From NCBI RefSeq assembly GCF_028527925.1, contig NZ_JAPESW010000012.1, forward strand, positions 1 through 64,000: a stretch of DNA of 64,000 nt, written 5' to 3'. This document shows positions 17,728 through 26,067 of this stretch, one piece after another. The position numbers and the translations under genes are program-made. How positions within the stretch are numbered: the first letter of the stretch is position 1; each line of letters begins with the position of its first letter. The notes under the pieces are model-generated. The model was not told where the DNA came from, searched no databases, and saw only the letters and a program-made list of their open reading frames with translations. This DNA comes from Cellulomonas fimi. Lineage in GTDB: Bacteria; Actinomycetota; Actinomycetes; Actinomycetales; Cellulomonadaceae.

Positions 17728-18210
17728 ATGACGACGTTCACCGCGTGGAAGTTCGACAGCCCCGACGGTGCCCGCAAGGCGCAGGAGGCGCTCAAGGGAG
17801 CCGCGAGGGACGGCCTCGTCACGATCGTGGACCACGCGCTCGTCGAGTGGCCCGCGGACGCGTCCCGCCCCGACGTGCACCACAGCAACGACGACAAGAA
17901 GCGCGGCGCCGGCTGGGGCGCGTTCTGGGGGCTGCTGTTCGGCAGCATCTTCTTCGTGCCGCTGCTGGGTGCGGCGGCGGGCGCGGCGATCGGCTCGATC
18001 TCGAAGGCCGTGGCGGCCGTGGGGATCGACGAGGCGCAGCTCAACACCATCCGCGAGCAGGTCACGCCCGGCACGTCGCTGCTCTGCGCGGTGACGACCG
18101 ACGGCGACCTCGACCGGCTCGGCGAGCGGTTCCACGGGCTGCACTCGACGCTCGTCGCGACGAACCTCACCGAGGGCGAGCGCTCGACGCTGCTCGAGAC
18201 GTTCGGCTGA
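17728..18210 (+). CDS. DUF1269 domain-containing protein
   Basis: A 160-residue protein of the DUF1269 family. Residues 1-55 form a soluble alpha/beta part. It is followed by a Gly/Ala-rich hydrophobic hairpin (GAFWGLLFGSIFFVPLLGAA, about residues 70-90) typical of the family, then a second soluble part (TPGTSLLCAVTTDGDLDRL). Function is unknown; relatives are membrane-associated stress proteins. A GAAGGGAAGG ribosome site precedes ATG 17728. It ends 140 bp before senX3. Confidence 0.82.
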   Translation: MTTFTAWKFDSPDGARKAQEALKGAARDGLVTIVDHALVEWPADASRPDVHHSNDDKKRGAGWGAFWGLLFGSIFFVPLLGAAAGAAIGSISKAVAAVGIDEAQLNTIREQVTPGTSLLCAVTTDGDLDRLGERFHGLHSTLVATNLTEGERSTLLETFG

Positions 18211-18248
18211 CGGGCCGGCTCGACACGGGTGGCCCGCGGCGCGCGGCG

Positions 18249-18279
18249 CGGTGAACGGTCGCGGACGGCTCGGTGAACG
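18249..18279. promoter_or_regulatory. PHO box upstream of senX3
   Basis: CGGTGAACG occurs at 18249-18257 and 18271-18279, again exactly 22 bp apart, as in the phoU gap. It lies about 60-90 bp before the senX3 -10 box and suggests autoregulation by RegX3. Confidence 0.65.
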
Positions 18280-18349
18280 CTGGGCGACGGTCCCTGCGCA
18301 GACGTGCGCCGTCGCCGGTGCGCTCCCGCACGCGGCCTACGCTGGAGGC

Positions 18350-19555
18350 GTGGACGGGTTCGACGGCCTTGCGCTGCTCCTCGCCGGCGGCCTCGGACTG
18401 CTGACCGGCATCGGGGCCACGCTGGCGTTCCGTGTGAGCGAGCGCGCGCAGAAGGTTCCGCTGCCGCAGCCGGAGCCCGAGCTCGACGACGGGCTCGTGC
18501 GCGCGCTCGCGGTGCTCCGCTCGGCGGCGATCGTGCTCGACGAGGAGGACACGGTCGTGCGGGCGAGCGCGCCCGCGCACGCGCTCGGGCTGGTCCGCGA
18601 CGGGCGGATCGTCCCGCCGGCCATCCGGGAGATGATCGCCGCGGTCCGCCGCGACGGCGTCATCCTCGACGAGGAGCTCGAGGTCCCGCGCGGCCCGGTC
18701 GGCTCCGGCATCCTCATGGTGCAGGTGCGCGTCGCGCAGGTGACGCCCCGCCACGTGCTCGTCCTCGCGGAGGACCTCACGCAGGCCCGCCGGATCGAGG
18801 CGATGCGCCGCGACTTCGTCGTCAACGTCTCGCACGAGCTCAAGACGCCGGTCGGTGCGCTGCAGCTCCTCGCGGAGACCGTGCACGACGCGGCCGACGA
18901 CCCCGACGCGGTGCGCCGGTTCACCGACCGCATGCAGGCGGAGGCGGCGCGGCTGTCGGCGCTCGTGCACGAGATCATCGAGCTGTCGCGCCTGCAGGTC
19001 GCCGGCGCGGTCGGTCAGGTCGCGGTCGTCGACGTCGACGCGGTGCTCACCGAGGCGGTCGACCGGGCCCGCACGCGCGCCGACGCGAAGAAGGTGCGGC
19101 TCGACATCGGCGGCGTGCACGGCACGCGCGTGCTCGGCCAGCACGACCTGCTCGTCACCGCGGTCCGCAACCTCGTCGACAACGCGGTCGCGTACTCGGG
19201 CGAGGCCGCGCACGTCGGCGTCGGCGTGCGCGAGGTCGACGACCTGGTCGAGATCGCGGTCGTCGACGAGGGCATCGGCATCCCGGCCGCCGAGCAGGAG
19301 CGCGTGTTCGAGCGGTTCTACCGCGTCGACCCCGCGCGCTCGCGCGACACGGGCGGCACGGGCCTCGGCCTGTCGATCGTCAAGCACGTCGCCGCGGACC
19401 ACGGCGGCGACGTGGCCGTCTGGTCGCAGCCCGGGCGCGGGTCGACGTTCACGATCCGCCTGCCGCGCGCCGACCTCACCAGCTCGGACGTCGTCGACCT
19501 GACGCCGCCCGCGACCACCCCCCAGGGAGACACCGTGCGGCGGACCGCCTCATGA
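18350..19555 (+). CDS. senX3: Sensor histidine kinase SenX3 (phosphate sensing)
   Basis: Two-component sensor kinase of 401 residues. A single N-terminal membrane helix (LLLAGGLGLLTGIGATLAF) is followed by a PAS-like domain, the dimerisation/phosphoacceptor segment VVNVSHELKTPVGAL with His162, and a full ATPase domain (LVDNAVAYSG, DEGIGIP, GGTGLGLSIV). It phosphorylates RegX3 when phosphate is scarce. GTG 18350 follows -10 box TACGCT (18338-18343) by 6 bp without a ribosome site, so it is probably leaderless. The stop overlaps the regX3 start by 4 bp (ATGA), giving translational coupling. The gpm-senX3-regX3 neighbourhood supports the name. Confidence 0.92.
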   Translation: MDGFDGLALLLAGGLGLLTGIGATLAFRVSERAQKVPLPQPEPELDDGLVRALAVLRSAAIVLDEEDTVVRASAPAHALGLVRDGRIVPPAIREMIAAVRRDGVILDEELEVPRGPVGSGILMVQVRVAQVTPRHVLVLAEDLTQARRIEAMRRDFVVNVSHELKTPVGALQLLAETVHDAADDPDAVRRFTDRMQAEAARLSALVHEIIELSRLQVAGAVGQVAVVDVDAVLTEAVDRARTRADAKKVRLDIGGVHGTRVLGQHDLLVTAVRNLVDNAVAYSGEAAHVGVGVREVDDLVEIAVVDEGIGIPAAEQERVFERFYRVDPARSRDTGGTGLGLSIVKHVAADHGGDVAVWSQPGRGSTFTIRLPRADLTSSDVVDLTPPATTPQGDTVRRTAS

Positions 19556-20268
19556 CCCGCATCCTGCTCGTCGAGGACGAGGAGTCGTACCGCGAGCCGC
19601 TGACGTACCAGCTCGAGCGCGAGGGCTACGACGTCGTGACGGCGGCGACCGGCCCGGAGGCGCTCGAGCGGTTCGAGGAGCACGGCGCCGACCTCGTCCT
19701 GCTCGACCTCATGCTGCCCGGGCTGCCGGGCACCGAGGTGTGCCGCCGGCTGCGGCTCACGAGCGACGTGCCCGTCATCATGCTCACCGCGAAGGACGAC
19801 GAGATCGACAAGGTCGTCGGCCTGGAGCTCGGCGCGGACGACTACGTCACGAAGCCGTACTCGTCCCGCGAGCTGCTCGCCCGCATGCGGGCGGTGCTGC
19901 GTCGGCGCGAGGCGGCCGTCACCGCGGGGGCAGCCGCCGCGCCCTCCGGTCCGGCCGTCGAGGACGAGCTGCTCGTCAGCGGCCCGGTCGAGCTCGACGT
20001 CGACCGGCACACCGTCAAGGTGCGGGGCGAGGTCGTGCCGTTCCCGCTCAAGGAGTTCGAGCTGCTCGAGATGCTGCTGCGCAACGCGGGCCGCGTCCTC
20101 ACGCGCGGGCAGCTCATCGACCGCATCTGGGGCTCGGACTACGTCGGCGACACCAAGACCCTCGACGTCCACGTCAAGCGCGTCCGCGCCAAGATCGAGG
20201 AGGACCCGGCCAACCCCACGTTGCTGCTGACGGTCCGCGGCCTCGGGTACAAGCTCGAAGAGGCGTAG
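19552..20268 (+). CDS. regX3: Response regulator RegX3 (OmpR/PhoB family)
   Basis: OmpR-type response regulator of 238 residues. The receiver domain has the acidic pocket VEDEES, the phosphoacceptor Asp52 in LVLLDLMLPG, the Thr in MLTAKDD and the Lys in YVTKPYS. The C-terminal winged helix includes FPLKEFELLEMLL and TKTLDVHVKRVRAKI. It activates phosphate-starvation genes by binding GTTCACC-type repeats. The ATG overlaps the senX3 stop by 4 bp. A 12-bp hairpin lies 50 bp after the stop. Confidence 0.93.
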   Translation: MTRILLVEDEESYREPLTYQLEREGYDVVTAATGPEALERFEEHGADLVLLDLMLPGLPGTEVCRRLRLTSDVPVIMLTAKDDEIDKVVGLELGADDYVTKPYSSRELLARMRAVLRRREAAVTAGAAAAPSGPAVEDELLVSGPVELDVDRHTVKVRGEVVPFPLKEFELLEMLLRNAGRVLTRGQLIDRIWGSDYVGDTKTLDVHVKRVRAKIEEDPANPTLLLTVRGLGYKLEEA

Positions 20269-20291
20269 CCGGACCCCGGCCCCGACCGCTG

Positions 20292-20329
20292 CATCCGCCC
20301 GAGAGCGCGACATCCGCCCGAGACCGCGA
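20292..20329 (+). repeat. Tandem 19-bp repeat after regX3
   Basis: CATCCGCCCGAGAGCGCGA (20292-20310) is followed directly by a copy differing at one base (20311-20329). The second copy forms the left arm of the regX3 terminator hairpin. Confidence 0.7.
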
Positions 20330-20348
20330 CCACCATGTCGCGGTCTCG
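20319..20348 (+). terminator. Terminator hairpin after regX3
   Basis: CGAGACCGCGAC (20319-20330) pairs perfectly with 20337-20348 around a 6-nt loop. Confidence 0.75.
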
Positions 20349-20439
20349 TGCCGTTGTCGCACCGTCGGCGCCGCCCCGGAGGCCCGATACGTCCGGGACG
20401 CCCCGACGATCAAGGTCGGCGCGCACTTCGTCGGCCACC

Positions 20440-20461
20440 GTTCACCCTCGGTTCACCCACC
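20440..20461 (+). promoter_or_regulatory. PHO box before pstS
   Basis: GTTCACCCTCG (20440-20450) and GTTCACCCACC (20451-20461) are contiguous 11-bp direct repeats, the classical actinobacterial PHO-box layout. They lie 83 bp before the pstS start and are the likely RegX3 binding site. Confidence 0.85.
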
Positions 20462-20543
20462 GCCGTCCGGCGCGTCACGTGGGCTTCCTACCGTCGGCCT
20501 CGCCGCGCACACCCCGGTGCGCGCACGAAAGGACGGACCCACA

Positions 20544-21656
20544 GTGAAGCTCTCCCTCCACCGCCGCGCCGGGGCGGTCGCCCTCACCGGCGCTCTCGCC
20601 CTCGCCCTCGCGGCGTGCGGATCGGACGACCCCACCGGCACCGGCGACGCGACCTCCGGGTCCGACGAGAGCGTCTCGACGCTCTCCGGTGAGCTCAACG
20701 GCGCGGGCGCCTCGTCGCAGGAGAAGGCCATGGACGCGTGGCGCGCCGGCTTCCAGAGCGGCAACCCCGACGTCACCGTCAACTACGACCCGGTCGGGTC
20801 GGGCGGCGGTCGCACGCAGTTCCTCGAGGGCGCCGTGCAGTTCGCCGGCACCGACTCCGCCCTGGACGACGAGGAGCTCGCCACCGCGCAGGAGACCTGC
20901 TCGGCCGACGCGATCGACATCCCGGTCTACGTGAGCCCCATCGCCGTCGTGTTCAACCTCGAGGGCGTCACCGAGCTCAACCTCTCGGCGACGACCATCG
21001 CGGGCATCTTCCAGGGCACGATCACCAGCTGGGACGCGCCGGAGATCAAGGCCGAGAACCCCGACGCGACGCTCCCCGCGGTCGCGATCACGCCCGTCCA
21101 CCGCCTCGACGAGTCGGGCACGACGAAGAACTTCACCGACTGGCTCGGCAAGGCGTCGGGAGGCGCGTGGGCCCACGAGGCCGACGGCAACTGGCCGATC
21201 GAGGGCGGCGAGTCCGCGCAGGGCACGTCCGGCGTGATCCAGACGGTCCAGGGCGGCAACGGCACGATCACCTACGCCGACGAGTCGGCCGCCGGCTCGC
21301 TCGGCAAGGCGTCGATCAAGGTCGGCGAGGAGTGGGTGGCCCCGTCGGCGGACGCCGTCGCGGTCGCGCTCGACGCGTCGCCGCGTGCCGAGGGCCGCAC
21401 CGAGCACGACATCGTCATCGACATCGACCGTGAGACGACCGAGTCGGGTGCCTACCCGCTGTTCCTCGTCTCGTACGCGGTCGCGTGCCTCCAGTACGAG
21501 GACGCCGCGACGGCCGACCTGGTCAAGGGCTTCCTCGGCTACGTCGTGAGCACCGAGGGCCAGGAGGCGGCCGCCCAGGCCGCGGGCTCCGCGCCCCTGT
21601 CGGACGCGCTCGCGGCCGACGCGCAGGCTGCCGTCGAGGCGATCGCCGCCGCGTGA
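20544..21656 (+). CDS. pstS: Phosphate ABC transporter substrate-binding lipoprotein PstS
   Basis: Phosphate-binding protein of 370 residues, exported and lipid-anchored. The signal peptide ends in the lipobox LALAAC. Phosphate-binding motifs GAGASSQEK, GSGGGRTQF, FAGTDSAL and LDESGTTKNFTDWL are present, as is the late motif AQGTSGVIQTVQGGNGTITY. GTG 20544 lies 10 nt after AAAGGA. It heads the pstSCAB operon, with a PHO box in the promoter region. Confidence 0.96.
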   Translation: MKLSLHRRAGAVALTGALALALAACGSDDPTGTGDATSGSDESVSTLSGELNGAGASSQEKAMDAWRAGFQSGNPDVTVNYDPVGSGGGRTQFLEGAVQFAGTDSALDDEELATAQETCSADAIDIPVYVSPIAVVFNLEGVTELNLSATTIAGIFQGTITSWDAPEIKAENPDATLPAVAITPVHRLDESGTTKNFTDWLGKASGGAWAHEADGNWPIEGGESAQGTSGVIQTVQGGNGTITYADESAAGSLGKASIKVGEEWVAPSADAVAVALDASPRAEGRTEHDIVIDIDRETTESGAYPLFLVSYAVACLQYEDAATADLVKGFLGYVVSTEGQEAAAQAAGSAPLSDALAADAQAAVEAIAAA

Positions 21657-21755
21657 CGGCACGCCGGTGACCGGCCCGCACCGGGGGGATGCGGGTCGGT
21701 CACCGGCTCCTCGCACGTGGGGCGCCTGCGCCCCCTCTCTCAGATCAGGAGAACC

Positions 21756-22775
21756 GTGACCAGTACGACGAGCCCCCCGACGGCGGGCCGACGCAGCGAC
21801 GGGCCGCCGTCGCGCCCCGCCCCGACCCTGCGCCGCTCCGGCCGCGTGCGGGACCGGGGCGCGAGCCGTGTGTTCCGCTGGGCCGCGACCGGCGCGGGCG
21901 CCCTCATCCTGGTCGTCCTCGCCGCGGTCGCGGTCTTCCTCGTGCTGCGCGCGTGGCCCGCGCTGACGACGCCCGCCGCCGAGCTCACCGAGAAGATCAC
22001 GTGGCTGCGCGGCGCGGACTCGCTGGCCGCGTTCGTCGGCCCGCTCGTGTTCGGCACGGTGCTCGCGGCCGCGCTCGCGCTGCTCATCGCGACGCCGATC
22101 GCGCTCGGCATCGCGCTGTTCATCTCGCACTACGCGCCCCGCCGGCTCGCGTCGGGCCTGGGCTACCTGGTCGACCTGCTCGCCGCCATCCCGTCGGTCG
22201 TCTACGGCCTGTGGGGCGCGCTGGTGCTCGCGCCGCTCGTGCAGCCCGTGTGGGAGTGGCTCAACCAGTACCTGGGCTGGATCCCGCTGTTCGGCGGCGA
22301 CGTGTCGCCGACCGCGCGCGTCATCATGACCGTCGGGCTCGTGCTCGCCGTGATGCTGCTGCCGATCATCACCGCCGTCAGCCGCGAGGTGTTCCTGCAG
22401 ACACCGCGCCTGCACGAGGAGGCGGCGCTCGCGCTCGGTGCGACCCGCTGGGAGATGATCCGCACCGCGGTCCTCCCGTTCGCGCGCTCGGGCATCATCT
22501 CCGCCGCGATGCTGGGCCTCGGCCGGGCGCTGGGCGAGACGATGGCGGTCCTGATGATCCTGTCGCCCGGGTTCCTCTACTCGTTCTACCTGCTCGCCGC
22601 GGGTCAGCAGCAGACGATCGCCGCGAACATCGCGGCCCAGTTCCCCGAGGCCAACCCGCTGGGCGTCTCCGCGCTCATCGCGACGGGTCTCGCGCTGTTC
22701 GTCATCACGCTGCTCGTCAACATGGCCGCCCGCGCGATCGTCGCGCGCCGCAAGGACTTCTCGGGAGCCAACTGA
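21756..22775 (+). CDS. pstC: Phosphate ABC transporter permease PstC
   Basis: Inner-membrane permease of 339 residues with about six helices. It pairs with PstA to form the phosphate channel. The ABC permease EAA loop reads EEAALALGATRWEMIRTAVLP. AIPSVVYGLWG and GLGRALGETMAV match PstC. GTG 21756 follows AGGAG at 4 nt; an earlier in-frame ATG (21717) lacks a ribosome site. The stop overlaps the pstA start (TGATG). Confidence 0.95.
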   Translation: MTSTTSPPTAGRRSDGPPSRPAPTLRRSGRVRDRGASRVFRWAATGAGALILVVLAAVAVFLVLRAWPALTTPAAELTEKITWLRGADSLAAFVGPLVFGTVLAAALALLIATPIALGIALFISHYAPRRLASGLGYLVDLLAAIPSVVYGLWGALVLAPLVQPVWEWLNQYLGWIPLFGGDVSPTARVIMTVGLVLAVMLLPIITAVSREVFLQTPRLHEEAALALGATRWEMIRTAVLPFARSGIISAAMLGLGRALGETMAVLMILSPGFLYSFYLLAAGQQQTIAANIAAQFPEANPLGVSALIATGLALFVITLLVNMAARAIVARRKDFSGAN

Positions 22776-23731
22776 TGACCGCCACCGCACCGGTCGCCCC
22801 CACGGCGAACGCCGACCTGCGCCGGGTGCTGTCGACCGTCGACAAGGGCCGGCGCCGTCGCGACCGCACCATGACGGGCCTCGTCGTCGGCGCGTTCGTC
22901 GTCGCGATGCTCCCGCTCGTCTCCGTCACGTGGACCGTGATCGCGCACGGCATCGAGCGGTTCGACGCGTACTTCCTCACGCACTCGATGCGCGGCGTCT
23001 TCGGCGGCATGGACGCCGGCGGCATCTACCACGCGATCGTCGGCACGGTCGAGATCACGCTGTTCGCGACGCTCATCTCGGTGCCGATCGGCCTGCTCAC
23101 GGCGATCTACCTCGTCGAGTACGGACGCGGCGCGCTCGCGCGCTCGGTGACGTTCTTCGTCGACGTCATGACGGGCATCCCGTCGATCGTCGCCGGTCTG
23201 TTCGCGTACGCGCTGTTCGCCGTGATCCTCGGCCCGGGTGTCCGCATGGGCGTCGTCGGGTCGGTCGCGCTGTCCGTGCTGATGATCCCGGTCGTCGTGC
23301 GGTCCTGCGAGGAGATGCTGCGGCTCGTGCCGAACGAGCTGCGCGAGGCCGCGCTCGCGCTCGGCGTGCCGCGCTGGCTGACGATCGTCAAGGTCGTGCT
23401 GCGCACCGCCGTCGCGGGCATCGGCACCGGCGTCATGATCGCGATCGCCCGCGTGATCGGCGAGACCGCCCCGCTGCTCGTCACGGTCGGCGTCATCGAC
23501 TCGATCAACTTCAACCTGTTCGAGGGCCGCATGATGACGCTGCCCGTCTACGTGTACCGGCAGTACCAGCAGGGCCTCGTGCCGTGCGCGCCGGACGCCG
23601 TCGACTGCGTCGCGACCATCAACTACGACCGGGCCTGGGCTGCCGCGCTGACGCTGATCCTCATCGTCATGCTGCTCAACCTGGTCGCGCGCCTCATCAC
23701 CCGCTTCTTCGCTCCCAAGAACCTCGGCTAA
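22775..23731 (+). CDS. pstA: Phosphate ABC transporter permease PstA
   Basis: Second Pst permease subunit, 318 residues, with about six membrane helices. TGIPSIVAGLFAYALF, the EAA loop REAALALGVPRWLTIVKVV and ARVIGETAPLLVTVG are characteristic. The ATG overlaps the pstC stop by 1 bp. The stop is TAA, rare in this window. Confidence 0.95.
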   Translation: MTATAPVAPTANADLRRVLSTVDKGRRRRDRTMTGLVVGAFVVAMLPLVSVTWTVIAHGIERFDAYFLTHSMRGVFGGMDAGGIYHAIVGTVEITLFATLISVPIGLLTAIYLVEYGRGALARSVTFFVDVMTGIPSIVAGLFAYALFAVILGPGVRMGVVGSVALSVLMIPVVVRSCEEMLRLVPNELREAALALGVPRWLTIVKVVLRTAVAGIGTGVMIAIARVIGETAPLLVTVGVIDSINFNLFEGRMMTLPVYVYRQYQQGLVPCAPDAVDCVATINYDRAWAAALTLILIVMLLNLVARLITRFFAPKNLG

Positions 23732-23740
23732 GGACCCCGC

Positions 23741-24520
23741 ATGTCTCAGCGCATCGACGTCAAGGACCTCAACATCTTCTACGGCGACTTCCGCGCCGTC
23801 GCCGACATCGAGATGGCCGTCGAGCCCCGCTCGGTCACGGCCTTCATCGGCCCGTCGGGCTGCGGCAAGTCGACGTTCCTGCGGACGCTCAACCGCATGC
23901 ACGAGGTCATCCCGGGCGCGCGCGTCGAGGGCACCGTCGCGATGGACGGCGTCGACCTCTACGGCAACGACATCGACCCCGTCGCGGTCCGCCGCCAGGT
24001 CGGCATGGTCTTCCAGCGCCCCAACCCGTTCCCGACGATGTCCATCGCCGAGAACGTGCTCGCAGGGGTGCGGCTCAACAACCGCCGCATCTCCAAGGGC
24101 GACGCGCAGGACCTCGTCGAGGCGTCGCTGCGCGGCGCGAACCTCTGGAACGAGGTCAAGGACCGCCTCGACCGCCCCGGCTCGGGCCTGTCCGGCGGTC
24201 AGCAGCAGCGTCTGTGCATCGCGCGCGCCATCGCCGTGAAGCCGCAGGTGCTGCTCATGGACGAGCCGTGCTCCGCGCTCGACCCGATCTCGACGCTCGC
24301 GATCGAGGACCTCATCGCCGAGCTCAAGGCGAGCTACACGATCGTGATCGTCACGCACAATATGCAGCAGGCCGCGCGCGTGTCCGACCGGACGGCGTTC
24401 TTCAACCTCGCCGGCACCGGGCAGCCCGGCCGGCTGGTCGAGATCGACGACACGTCGACGATCTTCTCCTCGCCGCGCGAGCAGTCCACCGAGGACTACA
24501 TCTCGGGCCGCTTCGGCTGA
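23741..24520 (+). CDS. pstB: Phosphate ABC transporter ATP-binding protein PstB
   Basis: ABC ATPase of 259 residues that powers phosphate import. Walker [11 protein letters not shown]-loop VFQRPNPFP (the PstB-specific form), signature [14 protein letters not shown], Walker [14 protein letters not shown] and switch His in [13 protein letters not shown] are all intact. It follows pstA after 9 bp and closes the operon at a strong bidirectional hairpin. Confidence 0.97.
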   Translation: MSQRIDVKDLNIFYGDFRAVADIEMAVEPRSVTAFIGPSGCGKSTFLRTLNRMHEVIPGARVEGTVAMDGVDLYGNDIDPVAVRRQVGMVFQRPNPFPTMSIAENVLAGVRLNNRRISKGDAQDLVEASLRGANLWNEVKDRLDRPGSGLSGGQQQRLCIARAIAVKPQVLLMDEPCSALDPISTLAIEDLIAELKASYTIVIVTHNMQQAARVSDRTAFFNLAGTGQPGRLVEIDDTSTIFSSPREQSTEDYISGRFG

Positions 24521-24551
24521 CCCGTCCCGGCCGGGCACGACCCGGGACGCG

Positions 24552-24585
24552 CGAAGGCCCGACCGGTGATCCGGTCGGGCCTTCG
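24552..24585. terminator. Bidirectional terminator between pstB and the LpqE-like gene
   Basis: A perfect 15-bp stem (24552-24566 with 24571-24585) and a 4-nt loop sit between convergent genes. Confidence 0.85.
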
Positions 24586-24610
24586 TCGTGCGTGCGTCCG
24601 GCGGGTGCCG

Positions 24611-25192
24611 TCAGCCCTCGGCGGTCGGCGTCGGGGTCGGCGTCGGCTCCGCGGACGCGGTCTCGGTGGCCGTCGGCGTCGGCGTGGGGGTGGCCGTCGG
24701 GGTCGCCGTCGGGACGAGACCCGCGTACTCGGGCAGCGTGCCGTCGAGCACCGGGACGTCGAACGTCGACGCGCCCCAGGTGTCGGTGCCGAGCGTGAGC
24801 GACACGAGGCCGCCCGGGATCGTGTCGACCGCGGCGAGCCGCACGTCGGCGCGGTCGTCGCCGTCGGTGCCGTCGAGCAGCACCGTGGCGCCCGCGGGCA
24901 CGTCGACCGTCGTGGGCTCGGAGCCCTCGAACGTGAACGTCACCCGCTCGTCCTCGGAGCCGTCGTTGACGAGGCCGCCGTGCAGGACGCCCGGACCACC
25001 GTCACCGTCCGACAGCACCATCAGGTTGTCGCCGCGGATCTCGCCGACGGTCACGCGGACGCCGTCGGACGCCGCGTACTCGTCCTGCGTGGTGATCGGG
25101 TTGGTGGCCGAGCAGCCCGCGAGCGCGAGCGCGGCGGCGGTGGCGCCGGCGATCGCGAGGAGCCGGGGGGTGCGGAGGCGGGGCGAGGTCAC
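24611..25192 (-). CDS. LpqE-like lipoprotein (putative)
   Basis: A 193-residue lipoprotein. The signal peptide ends in ALALAGCSA, with Cys as lipidation site. The mature part is a beta-sandwich-like domain ([35 protein letters not shown]). A Thr/Pro repeat tail of about 35 residues follows and ends the protein without any further domain. Mycobacterial lpqE lies next to carD in the same relative position, which is the main reason for the name; the domain resembles the PCu(A)C copper-chaperone fold only loosely. GTG 25190-25192 follows GAGGAG at 5 nt. The role is unknown, perhaps in metal or envelope stress. Confidence 0.7.
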   Translation of the reverse strand: MTSPRLRTPRLLAIAGATAAALALAGCSATNPITTQDEYAASDGVRVTVGEIRGDNLMVLSDGDGGPGVLHGGLVNDGSEDERVTFTFEGSEPTTVDVPAGATVLLDGTDGDDRADVRLAAVDTIPGGLVSLTLGTDTWGASTFDVPVLDGTLPEYAGLVPTATPTATPTPTPTATETASAEPTPTPTPTAEG

Positions 25193-25538
25193 GATGACTC
25201 CTCGGGGCGTCGGGTGCCCCAGTGCGGGGATCCGGTCAGGTCGACGGCCGTCGCAGCGCTGCGCCGGCGAGCTGCCGGCGAGCGTCGAGGACGACCGTAC
25301 GGCCAGCCTAGCCGCCCGCGGGCCGCGACCGGGCGCGGCGCACGCGCGCGACCTGCCCGGGAGGAACCTACCGGGACGTTCGCCCAGGCCGTGGGTCCGA
25401 CGTCCCGCGCGTCGAGCGTGCCGGTGTGCGGTGCCGTCGACGAGCACCGCGCTGACCTGCAGTGATGCAGGTCTCACGCCGTCGGGGAGTCAAATCGGGC
25501 GTGATAAGATACACGTCTGCGAAAGGGGACGCCTGCAG
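25193..25538. other. Control region between the LpqE-like gene and carD
   Basis: These 346 bp hold divergent promoters and no gene. Near carD there is an 8-bp inverted repeat (25454-25473), a likely -10 box TAAGAT (25505-25510) and a ribosome site AAAGGGG (25522-25528). Confidence 0.6.
25454..25473. promoter_or_regulatory. Inverted repeat upstream of the carD promoter
   Basis: GACCTGCA and TGCAGGTC form perfect 8-bp arms around GTGA. The site ends about 9 bp before the expected -35 position of the carD promoter (-10 TAAGAT at 25505-25510), a typical place for an activator or repressor. The regulator is unknown. Confidence 0.45.
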
Positions 25539-26021
25539 ATGACTTTCACTGTTGGGGAGACCGTTGTCTACCCGCACCACGGTGCAGCGTTGATCGAAGA
25601 GATCAAGACCAGGACCATCCGCGGAGAGGACAAGATCTACCTCAAGCTCAAGGTCGCACAGGGGGACCTGACCATCGAGGTACCGGCGGAGAACGTCGAC
25701 CTCGTGGGTGTGCGTGACGTCGTGGGCCAGGAGGGCCTCGACCGCGTGTTCGAGGTGCTGCGCGCCCCGTACACGGAGGAGCCGACCAACTGGTCGCGCC
25801 GCTACAAGGCCAACCTCGAGAAGCTCGCCTCGGGCGACGTCATCAAGGTCGCCGAGGTCGTCCGTGACCTCTCGCGTCGTGACGCCGACCGTGGCCTGTC
25901 CGCGGGTGAGAAGCGCATGCTCGCCAAGGCCCGTCAGATCCTCGTCTCGGAGCTCGCGCTCGCCGAGCACACCGAGGAGGAGAAGGCGGAGGCCATCCTC
26001 GACGAGGTCCTCGCGTCCTGA
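25539..26021 (+). CDS. carD: CarD-family RNA polymerase-binding regulator
   Basis: Global transcription regulator of 160 residues. It binds the RNA polymerase beta subunit and stabilises open complexes, especially at rRNA promoters. The N-terminal Tudor-like domain begins [21 protein letters not shown], shown here in part as [12 protein letters not shown]. The C-terminal helical DNA-binding part has the conserved Trp in [13 protein letters not shown]. The ATG is preceded by AAAGGGG. It heads the carD-ispD-ispF run found in many actinomycetes. Confidence 0.96.
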   Translation: MTFTVGETVVYPHHGAALIEEIKTRTIRGEDKIYLKLKVAQGDLTIEVPAENVDLVGVRDVVGQEGLDRVFEVLRAPYTEEPTNWSRRYKANLEKLASGDVIKVAEVVRDLSRRDADRGLSAGEKRMLAKARQILVSELALAEHTEEEKAEAILDEVLAS

Positions 26022-26067
26022 CCCCCGTCCAGCACGTCGGCCTCGCCCACCCCGCCCCCGCGTCCCG

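Noticed and set aside
22604..24538. A 644-codon minus-strand open frame over pstC-pstA-pstB.
   Set aside because: Low-complexity Arg/Asp/His translation, antisense to conserved Pst genes; a shadow frame.
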